In this document: positions 9,700-18,150 of the stretch, in pieces
Layout: each line of letters starts with the position of its first letter
How positions within the stretch are numbered: the stretch's first letter is position 1
Made by a program: the position numbers and the translations under genes
DNA from: an uncultured Glaciecola sp.
GTDB taxonomy: Bacteria; Pseudomonadota; Gammaproteobacteria; Enterobacterales; Alteromonadaceae
Direction: 5' to 3'
Length of the DNA: 64,000 bases
NCBI GenBank assembly: GCA_947496235.1
Contig: CANMCE010000003.1
Coordinates: forward strand, 1-64,000
Notes under the pieces: generated by a model
Seen by the model: the letters and a program-made list of their open reading frames with translations, nothing else
Told to the model about the DNA's origin: nothing
The model's database searches: none

Positions 9700-10346
9700 A
9701 AATTTTGATACTTCTCTATACCTTCTTCAATATTTTCATAGAAACTAAGTTTTCCTCTTTCAATAACGATGACGCTGTTACAGAATAAACGTATATCATC
9801 CATATCATGGCTCACCATAATTACGCTAGATTGTTTACTTTTCTCAATCAATGTATCTTTTGCCTTTTGTTTAAAAGAGGCATCACCAACTGTAGTGACT
9901 TCATCTATGAGATAAACGTCAAAATCTATTCCAATTGAGCATGCAAAAGCTAATCTTGGCCTCATACCTGTAGAATAGTTCTGAACGGGCGAATCAAACT
10001 GTTTACCAAGCTCAGAAAACTCTAGTACTCGCTTTTCATAAAGTCTTAAATCCTTTACTCCGTTGATTCTACCAATAAAACGAGTATTTTCTCTACCTGT
10101 CATTCTAGGATGAATACCTGTGCCTAATGCAACAGGCCATGACAAAGATTTAGTTGTTGCTATTCTTCCTTTATTTGGGTATTCACTGCCAGCCAGTAAT
10201 CGAAATAAAGTAGACTTCCCTGCACCATTTGCTCCAAGTAACCCAACGTTACTTTCTGTTGGTATCGAAAAGTTGACATTCTTAAAGATATAGTTATTCC
10301 CATGCCGATTTGGATAATATTTAGTTAAGTTTTTTAACTCTATCAT
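9696..10346 (-). CDS. kpsT: KpsT-like polysaccharide ABC transporter ATPase
   Basis: This 216-residue protein is the nucleotide-binding subunit that powers polysaccharide export. Walker A is GANGAGKST (residues 38-46) and Walker B is VYLIDE (about 144-149). The signature is YSTGMRPRL (124-132), the divergent form of LSGGQ used by KpsT and Wzt-type exporters. The short length means there is no C-terminal carbohydrate-binding domain like that of Wzt, so export probably does not depend on a terminal modification. It overlaps the permease and KpsE-like genes by 4 bp each, so the three are one translational unit. Confident at family level. Confidence 0.93.
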   Translation of the reverse strand: MIELKNLTKYYPNRHGNNYIFKNVNFSIPTESNVGLLGANGAGKSTLFRLLAGSEYPNKGRIATTKSLSWPVALGTGIHPRMTGRENTRFIGRINGVKDLRLYEKRVLEFSELGKQFDSPVQNYSTGMRPRLAFACSIGIDFDVYLIDEVTTVGDASFKQKAKDTLIEKSKQSSVIMVSHDMDDIRLFCNSVIVIERGKLSFYENIEEGIEKYQNL

Positions 10347-11143
10347 CGACTAATTGCCTGTTTCCAAGAAACAAAATAGGTAGCTATTGAGAAAAATAAC
10401 ATAGTAAAAGTAATAAACAATAAATAGTTCAGATTTACCCCATGACTACCATAAGATTCGTACAACGAATATCTTGATAACTCAATTGCATGTAAAATTG
10501 GATTCCAGTCCAACAAATACCAATATTCTTTAGGTATATCTTGAAGGGAAAAAAAGATACCTGATATAAAAAATAACGGTCTAGTTAACAAAGTTCTAAT
10601 TTTTTCAACTTCAGGAATAAAAAGTTCGGCTATACCAAAAAGTAACCCTACCGTGGTACCAAATATAACTAAACTGAAAAAACACATTATAAATAAGATA
10701 GGATTGTCAACTCTTAGTTCAATTGCCATGTAGAACATTAAGATTGAAACGCCTATAACAGTAAAAACTTTAACGATTAATTCAAATAAGGAAGCAGCAA
10801 TAACTGCACTTATTGGCTGAACTTGTCTAAAAGCAAATAAGGCCTTGTTTTTCTTAATAGATAATGACGCACCTTGAACAACTTTTAAAAATGATTGAAC
10901 GTACAATACGCCAACAGCCATAAACAAAAATGTCGGAAGCGTATGTGTATTTGAACCTGAACCAGCTACTGTACTTCTAAAATAGGACAAGAAAAATATA
11001 AATACAATAGGTTCAATCAAAGCCCAACTGATGCCTAACTTATCATTGAACCCAACCCTCACTTCGCGAAGAAATAAGGCAAATATTACATCTCCCCAAA
11101 CTCGAAGGTTATTCCTTTTAATGACAATTACTGAAGACATCAA
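10343..11143 (-). CDS. kpsM: KpsM-like polysaccharide ABC transporter permease
   Basis: A 266-residue ABC-2 type membrane permease that moves the finished polysaccharide across the inner membrane. About six hydrophobic segments are visible. Family signatures include FALFLREVRVGFNDKLGISWALIEP near the start and FISGIFFSLQDIPKEYWYLLDWNPILHAIELSR towards the end. It lies 12 bp after the outer-membrane exporter gene and overlaps the ATPase gene by 4 bp. It shares its operon with KpsE- and KpsD/Wza-like proteins, as in trans-envelope capsule exporters. Confidence 0.92.
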   Translation of the reverse strand: MMSSVIVIKRNNLRVWGDVIFALFLREVRVGFNDKLGISWALIEPIVFIFFLSYFRSTVAGSGSNTHTLPTFLFMAVGVLYVQSFLKVVQGASLSIKKNKALFAFRQVQPISAVIAASLFELIVKVFTVIGVSILMFYMAIELRVDNPILFIMCFFSLVIFGTTVGLLFGIAELFIPEVEKIRTLLTRPLFFISGIFFSLQDIPKEYWYLLDWNPILHAIELSRYSLYESYGSHGVNLNYLLFITFTMLFFSIATYFVSWKQAISR

Positions 11144-11155
11144 GTTCCTCCAATA

Positions 11156-12919
11156 TTAATTAACAGCCACATTAGCAGTGATAGCTATTTGATATAATAT
11201 TTGGGTAATATCTTTAATGGATTGAATAATTTTGTCATCTACACGCGGTAAGATTAAGATTTGATCACCTGGTTGAATTCGATAAGCCTGCTGTTCTGAA
11301 AACCATTGGCTTGTATTAGATAATCCTGCAACAGTACTTAATCCATTGGCTTGAACAATGACAATCCGTTCATCATCAGCTCTTTCAGTAAACCCTCCTG
11401 CCCAAGCTACATAATCACCTATAGATGCATTTTGGTTGTATACAATTGCTTGAGGAATTAGTACTTCTCCTGATATTTGTATTAAATCAGTATTTTTCGG
11501 CAGAACAATTACATCACTTTGTTCTAAACGAATGTTTGCCACTTTTCCGTCCTCAGATACAATAACTTTTCCGAGCGGCTCAACGGCCCGAGCCCTCTCA
11601 ATAAATTGAGCGACAAGGCTAGCTTCCTGGGTCCTAATCGTCGCTTCTCCATTACTAGAAGCTGGTGCTGTAAAGACACTACGTTCCAAACGCTGCAAAG
11701 ATTCCTCTAACAGTTGCTTCTGCTTTAATCTTACACTTTCGCGTTGAATATATACGTTGCCATAGTTTGAGTCTTCGGGATCAATTTTGACTCTATGTAA
11801 GAAATCTATAAGCCGACTACCTCTTTTAAGCGTAAAAAAGGAAGGTCCTTCATGACTTCCTACAACTTGAACACTAATAACATCATTACGGATATCTTCA
11901 TTGAACAGAACTACATCTCCATCTTGCAATTCGAAGGTTAAAAATTCCTCCAATGTTACATAGATCGATATAGGTCCATTTTCTCTAGTTCCTGTTACCG
12001 CAACATGGCTAGCATTGGGTAAAGGACGAGCATATTTGATTAATGATTGTCCATTGAGTTCTTGATTTGTTAACTCAAAAAACAAGGGAAGCCGAGCTTC
12101 ACCTTCAGTTTTTACAATGGACTTTTGTTCACCAACGATAATCACGTCATCATCTTGGAAAGAGAACGAATCTAAGGTTCCGTTAATAAGGAAAGCATAT
12201 AGATCATATTTTTGAATAACTTCATTATTCCTGAGTATTCGAATATCTCTAAAACTTCCACTTTGTGGATCCACGCCTTCTGCTGAACTCAAGAAGAATA
12301 AAATTGAATCTGATGCCAACCCCGCGTACTGGCCTGGTTTTGTTACAGAACCAGTTACATACACACTTACGGGTGTAGCAGTAAGTAAATTTACGTAAAC
12401 ATTAACATTATTAGGATAAATCGATTTTATCTGTGAAGTGACGTATGTGTTAAGCCGACCAGCCGGAACATCTTTAACCAAAACTGGCCCAACTTCGGGT
12501 ATGAATATATTACCAGCGTTATCAACTGTAAACACTTGAGAACGTGCTACAGCTCCCCACAATTGAATTGCAATTTTATCACCCGGTGCGACAAGGTAAT
12601 TTTCATTAAGTCCATCATTTCTAGTAGCTGCTTGTCCAGTTGCAAATAGTTTATGCCCAAATAATGAATTTATTCCTACTTGAGGTTGACCTTGAGAAAG
12701 AGAAAATCCATTATTTTGATCTCTTCCAATGCTTGGAGCTCCCCCTTGCACAAATTGCGACAAGTCAATATTCTGCTCATTTTCGTTCTGAGCATTCTGT
12801 ACTTGAGAACTAGAATTCTGTTCCACTTGCTGGCGATTCACTTCTTGAGAATGACTTGAATTAGCGATAAAAACAAAATAAAAAAGTGTAATTTTCACTA
12901 AAAAGATTGAAAACCTCAT
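11156..12919 (-). CDS. Wza/KpsD-like outer-membrane polysaccharide export protein
   Basis: A 587-residue OPX protein with an N-terminal signal peptide (residues 1 to about 24, cleaved after an SHS-type site) and no lipobox cysteine. A Q/N-rich linker (about 25-85) precedes the polysaccharide-export domain YLVAPGDKIAIQLWGAV. SLBB-type repeats follow (VYVTGSVTKPGQYAGL; ISVQVVGSHEGPSFFTLKRG; IQISGEVLIPQAIVYN). QPGDQILILPRVDD lies near the C-terminus, with a short hydrophobic tail. The architecture is like KpsD/BexD proteins, which form the outer-membrane channel or its periplasmic part. It overlaps the lipoprotein gene upstream by 4 bp. It would partner the KpsE-, KpsM- and KpsT-like proteins encoded just after it. 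Confidence 0.9.
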   Translation of the reverse strand: MRFSIFLVKITLFYFVFIANSSHSQEVNRQQVEQNSSSQVQNAQNENEQNIDLSQFVQGGAPSIGRDQNNGFSLSQGQPQVGINSLFGHKLFATGQAATRNDGLNENYLVAPGDKIAIQLWGAVARSQVFTVDNAGNIFIPEVGPVLVKDVPAGRLNTYVTSQIKSIYPNNVNVYVNLLTATPVSVYVTGSVTKPGQYAGLASDSILFFLSSAEGVDPQSGSFRDIRILRNNEVIQKYDLYAFLINGTLDSFSFQDDDVIIVGEQKSIVKTEGEARLPLFFELTNQELNGQSLIKYARPLPNASHVAVTGTRENGPISIYVTLEEFLTFELQDGDVVLFNEDIRNDVISVQVVGSHEGPSFFTLKRGSRLIDFLHRVKIDPEDSNYGNVYIQRESVRLKQKQLLEESLQRLERSVFTAPASSNGEATIRTQEASLVAQFIERARAVEPLGKVIVSEDGKVANIRLEQSDVIVLPKNTDLIQISGEVLIPQAIVYNQNASIGDYVAWAGGFTERADDERIVIVQANGLSTVAGLSNTSQWFSEQQAYRIQPGDQILILPRVDDKIIQSIKDITQILYQIAITANVAVN

Positions 12920-13293
12920 ATCCCTAACATCTCCAATCTATCAACCACACTTTCACCAACTTTGTACCATTGCTCAGGTTCTTTGTAGCAATAAACAGCA
13001 GTTTTAGTAGACGATATGAGTAATAAACAGTTTGAACCGGCAGCTGAGAAGTACTTTTGAGTTACTCTATAATTATCATCATGTAACTTAACATCATCTC
13101 CTAGTTGAGCTGTATTTAAAATCTCTATATTACGCGCATCTGTCTTCTGTTCTTTAGATGAGTTCAATGAATTTACCAAGGGCCCCGCAGCAACTGGTTG
13201 GGTAATGTTAGAACAAGCAGACAAATACAATATTTGAATCAAAATGATGATTTTTATTATTTTCATAGATATTAAAATTAGAAATTTTAGCAT
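12916..13293 (-). CDS. Small predicted lipoprotein of the capsule export operon
   Basis: A 125-residue protein I do not recognise as a named family. It has a hydrophobic N-terminus ending in a lipobox (LYLSAC, cysteine near residue 27), so it should be lipidated and face the periplasm. Starting at the second methionine (13266) would leave a tidier 18-residue signal peptide. The mature part is about 98 residues with two or three cysteines (SNCLLLIS and AVYCYKEPEQWYKVGESVVDRL). It overlaps the outer-membrane exporter gene by 4 bp and follows the WecA-like gene by 44 bp. A role as an accessory to the OPX protein, which itself lacks a lipid anchor, is inference. Confidence 0.72.
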   Translation of the reverse strand: MLKFLILISMKIIKIIILIQILYLSACSNITQPVAAGPLVNSLNSSKEQKTDARNIEILNTAQLGDDVKLHDDNYRVTQKYFSAAGSNCLLLISSTKTAVYCYKEPEQWYKVGESVVDRLEMLGI

Positions 13294-13337
13294 ACTTTAC
13301 ATAACTGTAGAGGGAATCTACCACAGTTTTGAAGGAG

Positions 13338-14399
13338 TTATCTCAAAATACTTCTTATTGTTCGTAAAATCTTCCAGATATTTTGCAAGATGTAACTATA
13401 TATTAGCAGTACAATAATGAATAATGAAAACATGAATGTCTCTGGAACTTGATAAATTTCACCAAGAATTCCAACAATGGCGAAACTGAGACCAATCAAT
13501 AAGATGGCGGATAACGAACGCCTAGCGGATAATCCAGCTCGCATAAAAATGTTATGTAAATGCTGGCGATCAGATTTTAAAACCGATTGACCTTTTTTTG
13601 CTCTTCGATACATTATTGCAGCCATGTCAAGCAAAGGAAGACCGATTATCCAGACTGCCGTAATAGGTCTAATAGCACTAGTTTCGCCTTGCGTATAATC
13701 GACTAATAACCAAACGATTGTAAGTCCGACAAACATGCTTCCACTGTCGCCCATGAAAATCTTATTACCTTTAAACCCTTTCATGCTCAAATTAAAGGCT
13801 AAAAACGGGACTAACGCTGCCACCAGCATTAACGGCGTCATAATAAGGTGTCCGTTATTTGAAACAACCAATAAAAATACTACGGAAATCAGCACTATTA
13901 AAGACATTCCGCCGGCTAACCCATCTATTCCATCAATCATATTAAAGGCATTTACTACCCCAACCACACAAATCATAGTAAAAAATGCGCTTGATAAATC
14001 TAGTTTAATATTACCAATAGAAACAATATCACCTAAATCCGTTATGGTATTTTGCGCCACTATTACCATAATGCCCGCTACGCCAAATTGACATACCATT
14101 CGTCCCTTAGCACTCAAATCAAACTTATCGTCAAGAGTCCCTAACAATACAATTATAGAGGAAGCAAAGAAAAACACGGCACTGCTCTCATACCAAACAC
14201 CATTGAGAATACTTGCAACTAGTACAGATATAAATATTGCCAATCCTCCGGTCAAAGGCACTTTCTCCTTGTGCCCTCTTTTTGAAGAAGGAGTGTCAAC
14301 TAACCCAAGTTGATGGGCAAATGGACTCATCAAGATTAATAAACCTAACGCCAAAACAAAGGTTGTTACAAGAGGTGCAACTTGGAGATACGGCATCAT
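13338..14399 (-). CDS. WecA-like undecaprenyl-phosphate glycosyl-1-phosphate transferase
   Basis: A 353-residue polytopic membrane enzyme of the MraY/WecA family, which loads the first sugar-1-phosphate onto undecaprenyl phosphate. It has about ten hydrophobic segments, the acidic motif TLDDKFDLS (Asp90, Asp91), NAFNMIDGIDGLAGG (150-164), FMGDSGSMFVG and the basic loop RQHLHNIFMRAGLS. This fits WecA better than MraY. It is the first gene of the minus-strand cluster and so probably initiates the glycan. The usual donor would be UDP-GlcNAc or a related UDP-HexNAc; the sequence does not fix which. The operon promoter should lie in the AT-rich region upstream. Confidence 0.9.
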   Translation of the reverse strand: MMPYLQVAPLVTTFVLALGLLILMSPFAHQLGLVDTPSSKRGHKEKVPLTGGLAIFISVLVASILNGVWYESSAVFFFASSIIVLLGTLDDKFDLSAKGRMVCQFGVAGIMVIVAQNTITDLGDIVSIGNIKLDLSSAFFTMICVVGVVNAFNMIDGIDGLAGGMSLIVLISVVFLLVVSNNGHLIMTPLMLVAALVPFLAFNLSMKGFKGNKIFMGDSGSMFVGLTIVWLLVDYTQGETSAIRPITAVWIIGLPLLDMAAIMYRRAKKGQSVLKSDRQHLHNIFMRAGLSARRSLSAILLIGLSFAIVGILGEIYQVPETFMFSLFIIVLLIYSYILQNIWKILRTIRSILR

Positions 14400-15061
14400 A
14401 AATTCCTTAATCCTTGGAATAATGTAACTAAAATGTCGATTTTTTGATTCAAACCTAAATCCTGTGAAGAAACTGCAATATGCTTTAGTCTGTATATTAT
14501 TATAATTATTGTTTTATTTTAATTTTTCGAGATAGTGAAATTTCAAAATGTGGCGCGAGTTTCTAGCCTAATTTTAGCAGTAATTTAGTAACAAATACTA
14601 GCAAAAAGTATTAAGTACATCATTATGACCAAAATGTGTATATTTGTCCCCTAAATTGCAAAAATTCTTATGAATTTTAAAGTAATTCTTCATCAATACT
14701 AGCAAAATTAATCTAGCAAATTGTAAAAAAATGTAACTCCATAGCAATTACCACTTCTTAAGCACTTAAAGGCTATATATACACCTTTTATTTTAGTTCA
14801 TACATGTCATAGAGCAACTTAAATCTTGAATTACTTCTAACAAATTGAATTATAAGTTGTAAGTTAACAGTAGTAATTAGGTTTAAATAGCTATAAAGAC
14901 TTTATGTGTTTCAAAATAATACAACAAGTTATGTTTATCGTTCATAATCTATTTTGATATCCATATTTAGATTAACGCTACAATTTCATCCACCCTTGCA
15001 ACTTTTAACATTTAAAGGGCATAATGACTTTTTAAAATAACAATAACAACAAGGTTGTAAA
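14400..15061. other. AT-rich divergent intergenic region, 662 bp
   Basis: This non-coding stretch separates the minus-strand capsule operon from the plus-strand peptide transporter. I see no convincing small gene. It should hold the capsule operon promoter, but no single sigma-70 site stands out because the region is so AT-rich. A 13-bp direct repeat AATACTAGCAAAA occurs at 14594-14606 and 14695-14707, with a shorter related copy TCTAGCAAA at 14712-14720. I found no JUMPstart/ops element (GGCGGTAG). A good promoter for the transporter lies at its right end. Confidence 0.6.
14996..15025 (+). promoter_or_regulatory. Predicted sigma-70 promoter of the POT transporter gene
   Basis: TTGCAA (14996-15001) and CATAAT (15020-15025) are separated by 18 bp, each close to consensus. 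The 5' leader would be about 30 nt, ending in AAGG (15051-15054), 7 nt before the ATG. Seen by eye only. Confidence 0.5.
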
Positions 15062-16576
15062 ATGAATTCTGAACAACTTAATAGCGGTCATATTGACCGG
15101 ACAAACGACAGACGGTTCTTTGGTCATCCACTTGGTTTATCTACCCTAGCCTTCACCGAAATGTGGGAGCGCATGAGTTATTACGGTATGCGCGGCTTAC
15201 TTGTGGTATTCATGGTACTTGCAGTACAAGAAGGTGGATTTGGTTTAACTGAACAGTCTGCCAACGCAATATATGGCCTTTACACTGGCTCGGTTTACTT
15301 TACCGGCTTATTAGGTGGCTGGATTGCCGACAGACTTATCGGTGGACAAAAAGCGGTTTGGTATGGCGGCATTATCATCATGTTCGGTCATATATCCCTT
15401 GCTATTCCAGGTACAAATACCTTTTTCTTAGGGCTTATTTTAGTTGTACTGGGCACAGGTTTATTAAAACCAAACATTGGCGCCATGGTTGGTCAGTTAT
15501 ACAAAGATGAAGATCAACGTCGTGACAGTGGTTACACCATCTATTATTTGGGAATTAATATAGGTTCAGCCATCGGTGGATTTGTTTGTGGTCTTATGCA
15601 GGTAAAATATGGTTACCACGCTGCTTTTGGTGCTGCAGCTGTGGGTATGGGGTTAGGTCTTATTCAATACCGTCTTACAAGTAAAAATATTGAAGCCGTT
15701 TTCGATAAACCTACCGTGAAGATGTCTAGCAAAGCCGTTACTTTAAGCTGGTCCGTTATTTTTTCTCTTTTATTAGTACTTGCTATTGTTACTGTCATGG
15801 CAATGATGGGCTCTTTAGTGATTGATCCCCTAGCAATTACTGGTTCAATTGCGACTATAGTATTTTCAATCTTCTTAATTTATTTCGTTGTTATCTTTCT
15901 TAAAGGTAAGTTAAATCCAACAGAGAAGCGCAACGTTGGCGCATTATTTCTAATTTGTATTGCCTCTATTTGCTTTTGGGCCGGCTTTGAGCAAGCAGGT
16001 TCATCATTCAATTTCTTTGCAGAGAATAATACAGACCGTATGTTAGGCGATTTTGAAATCCCAACGCAGTGGTTTCAATCGTTAAACCCTATTTTTATTA
16101 TCGTGTTATCTCCATTCTTTGCTGCCCTATGGGTTAATTTAGGAAAGCGCATGATTCAGCCAAGTTATAGTGTAAAATGCGCTATCGGCTTAATCATAAT
16201 GGCATCTGGCTTCTTCGTCATGTTCTTCGCTGCGATGTTAGCGGCTGATTCGATGAAAGTTGCACCTATGTGGTTGGTAACCACCTACTTTTTACATACA
16301 GTTGGCGAACTTTGCTTAAGCCCTGTAGCATTGAGTGCGGTAAGTAAACTATCCCCACGCCGTTTCGCTGGGCAATTAATGGGCGTATTTATCTTAACTT
16401 ATTCTATTGGTAGTTTAGCCGCGGGCCTATTAGCAGGATTGGTCAATGCCGGAGAAGGCAAAGTTGAACCTTCTATTTATTTACAAGTTGGTCTATTTGG
16501 TACTACAGCAGGTATAATTTTATACTTAATATCCTTTAAATCTCGCAAGTGGGAAGAAACCGCAGGTAGAGAGTAG
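15062..16576 (+). CDS. POT family proton-dependent oligopeptide transporter
   Basis: A 504-residue major facilitator of the PTR2/POT family (DtpA/YdgR-like), which imports di- and tripeptides with protons. The proton-coupling ExxER motif is present as EMWERMSYYGMRGLL near residues 33-47. The PTR2 signature GTGLLKPNIGAMVGQLY and FWAGFEQAGSSFNFFAE also fit the family. About 14 hydrophobic segments are visible. A good promoter and an AAGG ribosome site precede the ATG, and a strong terminator follows, so it is monocistronic. It is not functionally tied to the capsule genes on its left. Confidence 0.93.
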   Translation: MNSEQLNSGHIDRTNDRRFFGHPLGLSTLAFTEMWERMSYYGMRGLLVVFMVLAVQEGGFGLTEQSANAIYGLYTGSVYFTGLLGGWIADRLIGGQKAVWYGGIIIMFGHISLAIPGTNTFFLGLILVVLGTGLLKPNIGAMVGQLYKDEDQRRDSGYTIYYLGINIGSAIGGFVCGLMQVKYGYHAAFGAAAVGMGLGLIQYRLTSKNIEAVFDKPTVKMSSKAVTLSWSVIFSLLLVLAIVTVMAMMGSLVIDPLAITGSIATIVFSIFLIYFVVIFLKGKLNPTEKRNVGALFLICIASICFWAGFEQAGSSFNFFAENNTDRMLGDFEIPTQWFQSLNPIFIIVLSPFFAALWVNLGKRMIQPSYSVKCAIGLIIMASGFFVMFFAAMLAADSMKVAPMWLVTTYFLHTVGELCLSPVALSAVSKLSPRRFAGQLMGVFILTYSIGSLAAGLLAGLVNAGEGKVEPSIYLQVGLFGTTAGIILYLISFKSRKWEETAGRE

Positions 16577-16586
16577 TAGTTTTTTT

Positions 16587-16620
16587 AGTGGGAATATCTC
16601 TTTATATTCCCACTTTTTTA
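16587..16620 (+). terminator. Rho-independent terminator after the POT gene
   Basis: AGTGGGAATAT (16587-16597) pairs perfectly with ATATTCCCACT (16604-16614) around a 6-nt loop, followed by a run of T. It starts 11 bp after the transporter stop codon. Confidence 0.9.
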
Positions 16621-16685
16621 AATTAGTCACGTAACAAAACAGACATTTCTATGTGGTAGCATCCACGGTGAACTGGAGCACTTAG

Positions 16686-16988
16686 GTGAAGATTTACACC
16701 TCTACAAAAAACATTCCTGGACTAGAAGACTTGTCATTAACCGAACGCATGGCATTGTTAGAAGCAGCCTCTAGAAGAATGCCAATTCCAGAAAAAACCT
16801 TATTAAATATCCTGAAGCTCTTTGTTATTGTGCCAGTGTTTTATTTGGTATTACAGACAGCACAAAATTGGTGGAGTTTGGTATGGGCAGCGTTAATACT
16901 ATTACTCTATCCATTATTTGTGAAACCGTTACAATACTCACTGAGCGTAAAATATCTCCCTAAACAAATCAAAAAGGACGATGAATGA
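16686..16988 (+). CDS. Small two-helix membrane protein, probably DUF6170-like
   Basis: A 100-residue protein with a soluble N-terminus (about 1-40) and two hydrophobic segments (about 42-58 and 64-80), ending in a charged tail KQIKKDDE. It resembles a small family I remember from Alteromonadales (DUF6170), but I cannot verify that. The GTG start is supported by GGAG (16675-16678) 7 nt upstream. Its stop overlaps the galE start (ATGA, 4 bp), so the two are translationally coupled. No function can be assigned. Co-transcription with galE hints at an envelope role, which is inference. Confidence 0.75.
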   Translation: MKIYTSTKNIPGLEDLSLTERMALLEAASRRMPIPEKTLLNILKLFVIVPVFYLVLQTAQNWWSLVWAALILLLYPLFVKPLQYSLSVKYLPKQIKKDDE

Positions 16989-18001
16989 AATCAATTTTAG
17001 TGACCGGAGGAAGCGGCTATATTGGTAGTCACACGGTTTTGCAGTTGTTGGAAGAAAACTACAATGTGATTGTTTTAGATAATTTATCTAATTCATCACT
17101 GGAAAGTTTACGTCGAGTAGAAGAAATAACGGGTAAAAAACCTGAATTCATCGAGGGTGATATTCGCGATGAAGGTGCGTTGAGTGCCATTTTTAAACAA
17201 CACTCAATTGATGCTGTCATTCATTTTGCTGGCCTTAAAGCAGTTGGAGAGTCGGTTGCTAAGCCAATCTTATATTACGAAAACAACGTTTATGGAACAT
17301 TGAATCTATGTAAGGTCATGCAATCTCATGGATGCAAAAACATAGTATTTAGTTCTTCCGCAACGGTTTATGGCGATCCAATTGAATTGCCATTACATGA
17401 AAAATTGCCTACAGGTAAGCCGACAAATCCTTATGGACAATCTAAATTAATGGTCGAATTGATTCTAGAAGATGTGTATAAGGCTGATAGCGAATGGAAT
17501 ATCGTGTTATTACGTTATTTCAATCCGGTTGGCGCGCATCCGTCAGGAAAAATTGGGGAAGATCCAAATGGAATACCAAACAACCTAATGCCTTATATTA
17601 CCCAAGTTGCAACAGGAAAATTGGAATGTTTGAGTGTTTTTGGAGACGATTACGACACTCCGGACGGCACTGGTGTACGCGATTATATCCATGTTGAAGA
17701 CTTAGCAAATGGCCATTTAAAAGCGCTAGCAAAAATTGAGCAAAATGCAGGTTTATTCACTTGTAACTTAGGCACGGGTCAAGGTTATAGTGTATTAGAT
17801 ATGATCAAAGCATTTGAAGCCGCTAGCGGTCAAAAAATTAATTATAAAATTGCCCCTCGCCGTAACGGGGATGTAGCCTCCTGCTACGCAGACCCAACAC
17901 TAGCCGCCCAAGAACTTGATTGGAAAGCGGAGAAAGGTTTGCAAGACATGTGCGAAGATTCTTGGCGCTGGCAGTCAAATAACCCTACAGGGTTTAACTA
18001 A
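16985..18001 (+). CDS. galE: UDP-glucose 4-epimerase
   Basis: GalE interconverts UDP-glucose and UDP-galactose, using tightly bound NAD+. The 338-residue length is standard. The Rossmann motif [10 protein letters not shown] is at residues 7-16. The catalytic Ser and the YxxxK pair are in FSSSATVYG and YGQSKLM, and [13 protein letters not shown] and [11 protein letters not shown] are family-specific. It overlaps the upstream small membrane protein gene by 4 bp. A palindromic element begins 9 bp after its stop and separates it from the convergent PseI-like gene. It could feed UDP-Gal to either glycan locus in the window. Confidence 0.96.
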   Translation: MKSILVTGGSGYIGSHTVLQLLEENYNVIVLDNLSNSSLESLRRVEEITGKKPEFIEGDIRDEGALSAIFKQHSIDAVIHFAGLKAVGESVAKPILYYENNVYGTLNLCKVMQSHGCKNIVFSSSATVYGDPIELPLHEKLPTGKPTNPYGQSKLMVELILEDVYKADSEWNIVLLRYFNPVGAHPSGKIGEDPNGIPNNLMPYITQVATGKLECLSVFGDDYDTPDGTGVRDYIHVEDLANGHLKALAKIEQNAGLFTCNLGTGQGYSVLDMIKAFEAASGQKINYKIAPRRNGDVASCYADPTLAAQELDWKAEKGLQDMCEDSWRWQSNNPTGFN

Positions 18002-18009
18002 AAGCAATA

Positions 18010-18150
18010 ATGGAGCCGTAGTTCATTCTAAAAATGGGCGGAAAAAATGGAGCCGTAGTTCATTATCACCTCTACCCAACGTTTCTAACATTTCATCAGG
18101 TGAGCAGGTGATAATGAACTACGGCTCCATTTTTTTACAACTCCATTTTT
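18010..18150. repeat. Palindromic repeat element, copy 1 (24-nt core arms, 36-nt interior)
   Basis: The arm ATGGAGCCGTAGTTCATTATCACC (18047-18070) recurs as its exact reverse complement at 18107-18130. With the flanking A and T runs the perfect pairing is 29 bp (18042-18070 with 18107-18135). The interior is 36 nt (18071-18106). An extra 17-nt half-unit lies at 18010-18026 and partial outer repeats at about 18032-18041 and 18141-18150. The stem ends in T runs in both directions, so it could act as a bidirectional terminator between galE and the PseI-like gene. The same arms occur at 37.8 kb. Family unknown; REP/MITE-like by structure. Confidence 0.9.

Noticed and set aside
13293-13330. CTGT...ACAG palindrome near the lipoprotein gene, like a LexA box
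   Set aside because: The half-sites are 14 bp apart instead of 8 and the pairing is bulged, so it does not fit LexA.
13735-14091. Plus-strand open frame of 118 codons opposite the WecA-like gene
   Set aside because: Low-complexity Pro/Thr/Ile translation typical of the reverse of a membrane protein gene; no start signals.
14400-14560. JUMPstart/ops element for RfaH control of the capsule operon
   Set aside because: No GGCGGTAG-type motif on the minus strand; GGCGCGAG at about 14552 is not a match and is on the plus strand.
18010-18150. Insertion sequence or integron attC site between galE and the PseI-like gene
   Set aside because: No transposase or integrase frame is present, no target duplication is evident, and attC core motifs are not seen.
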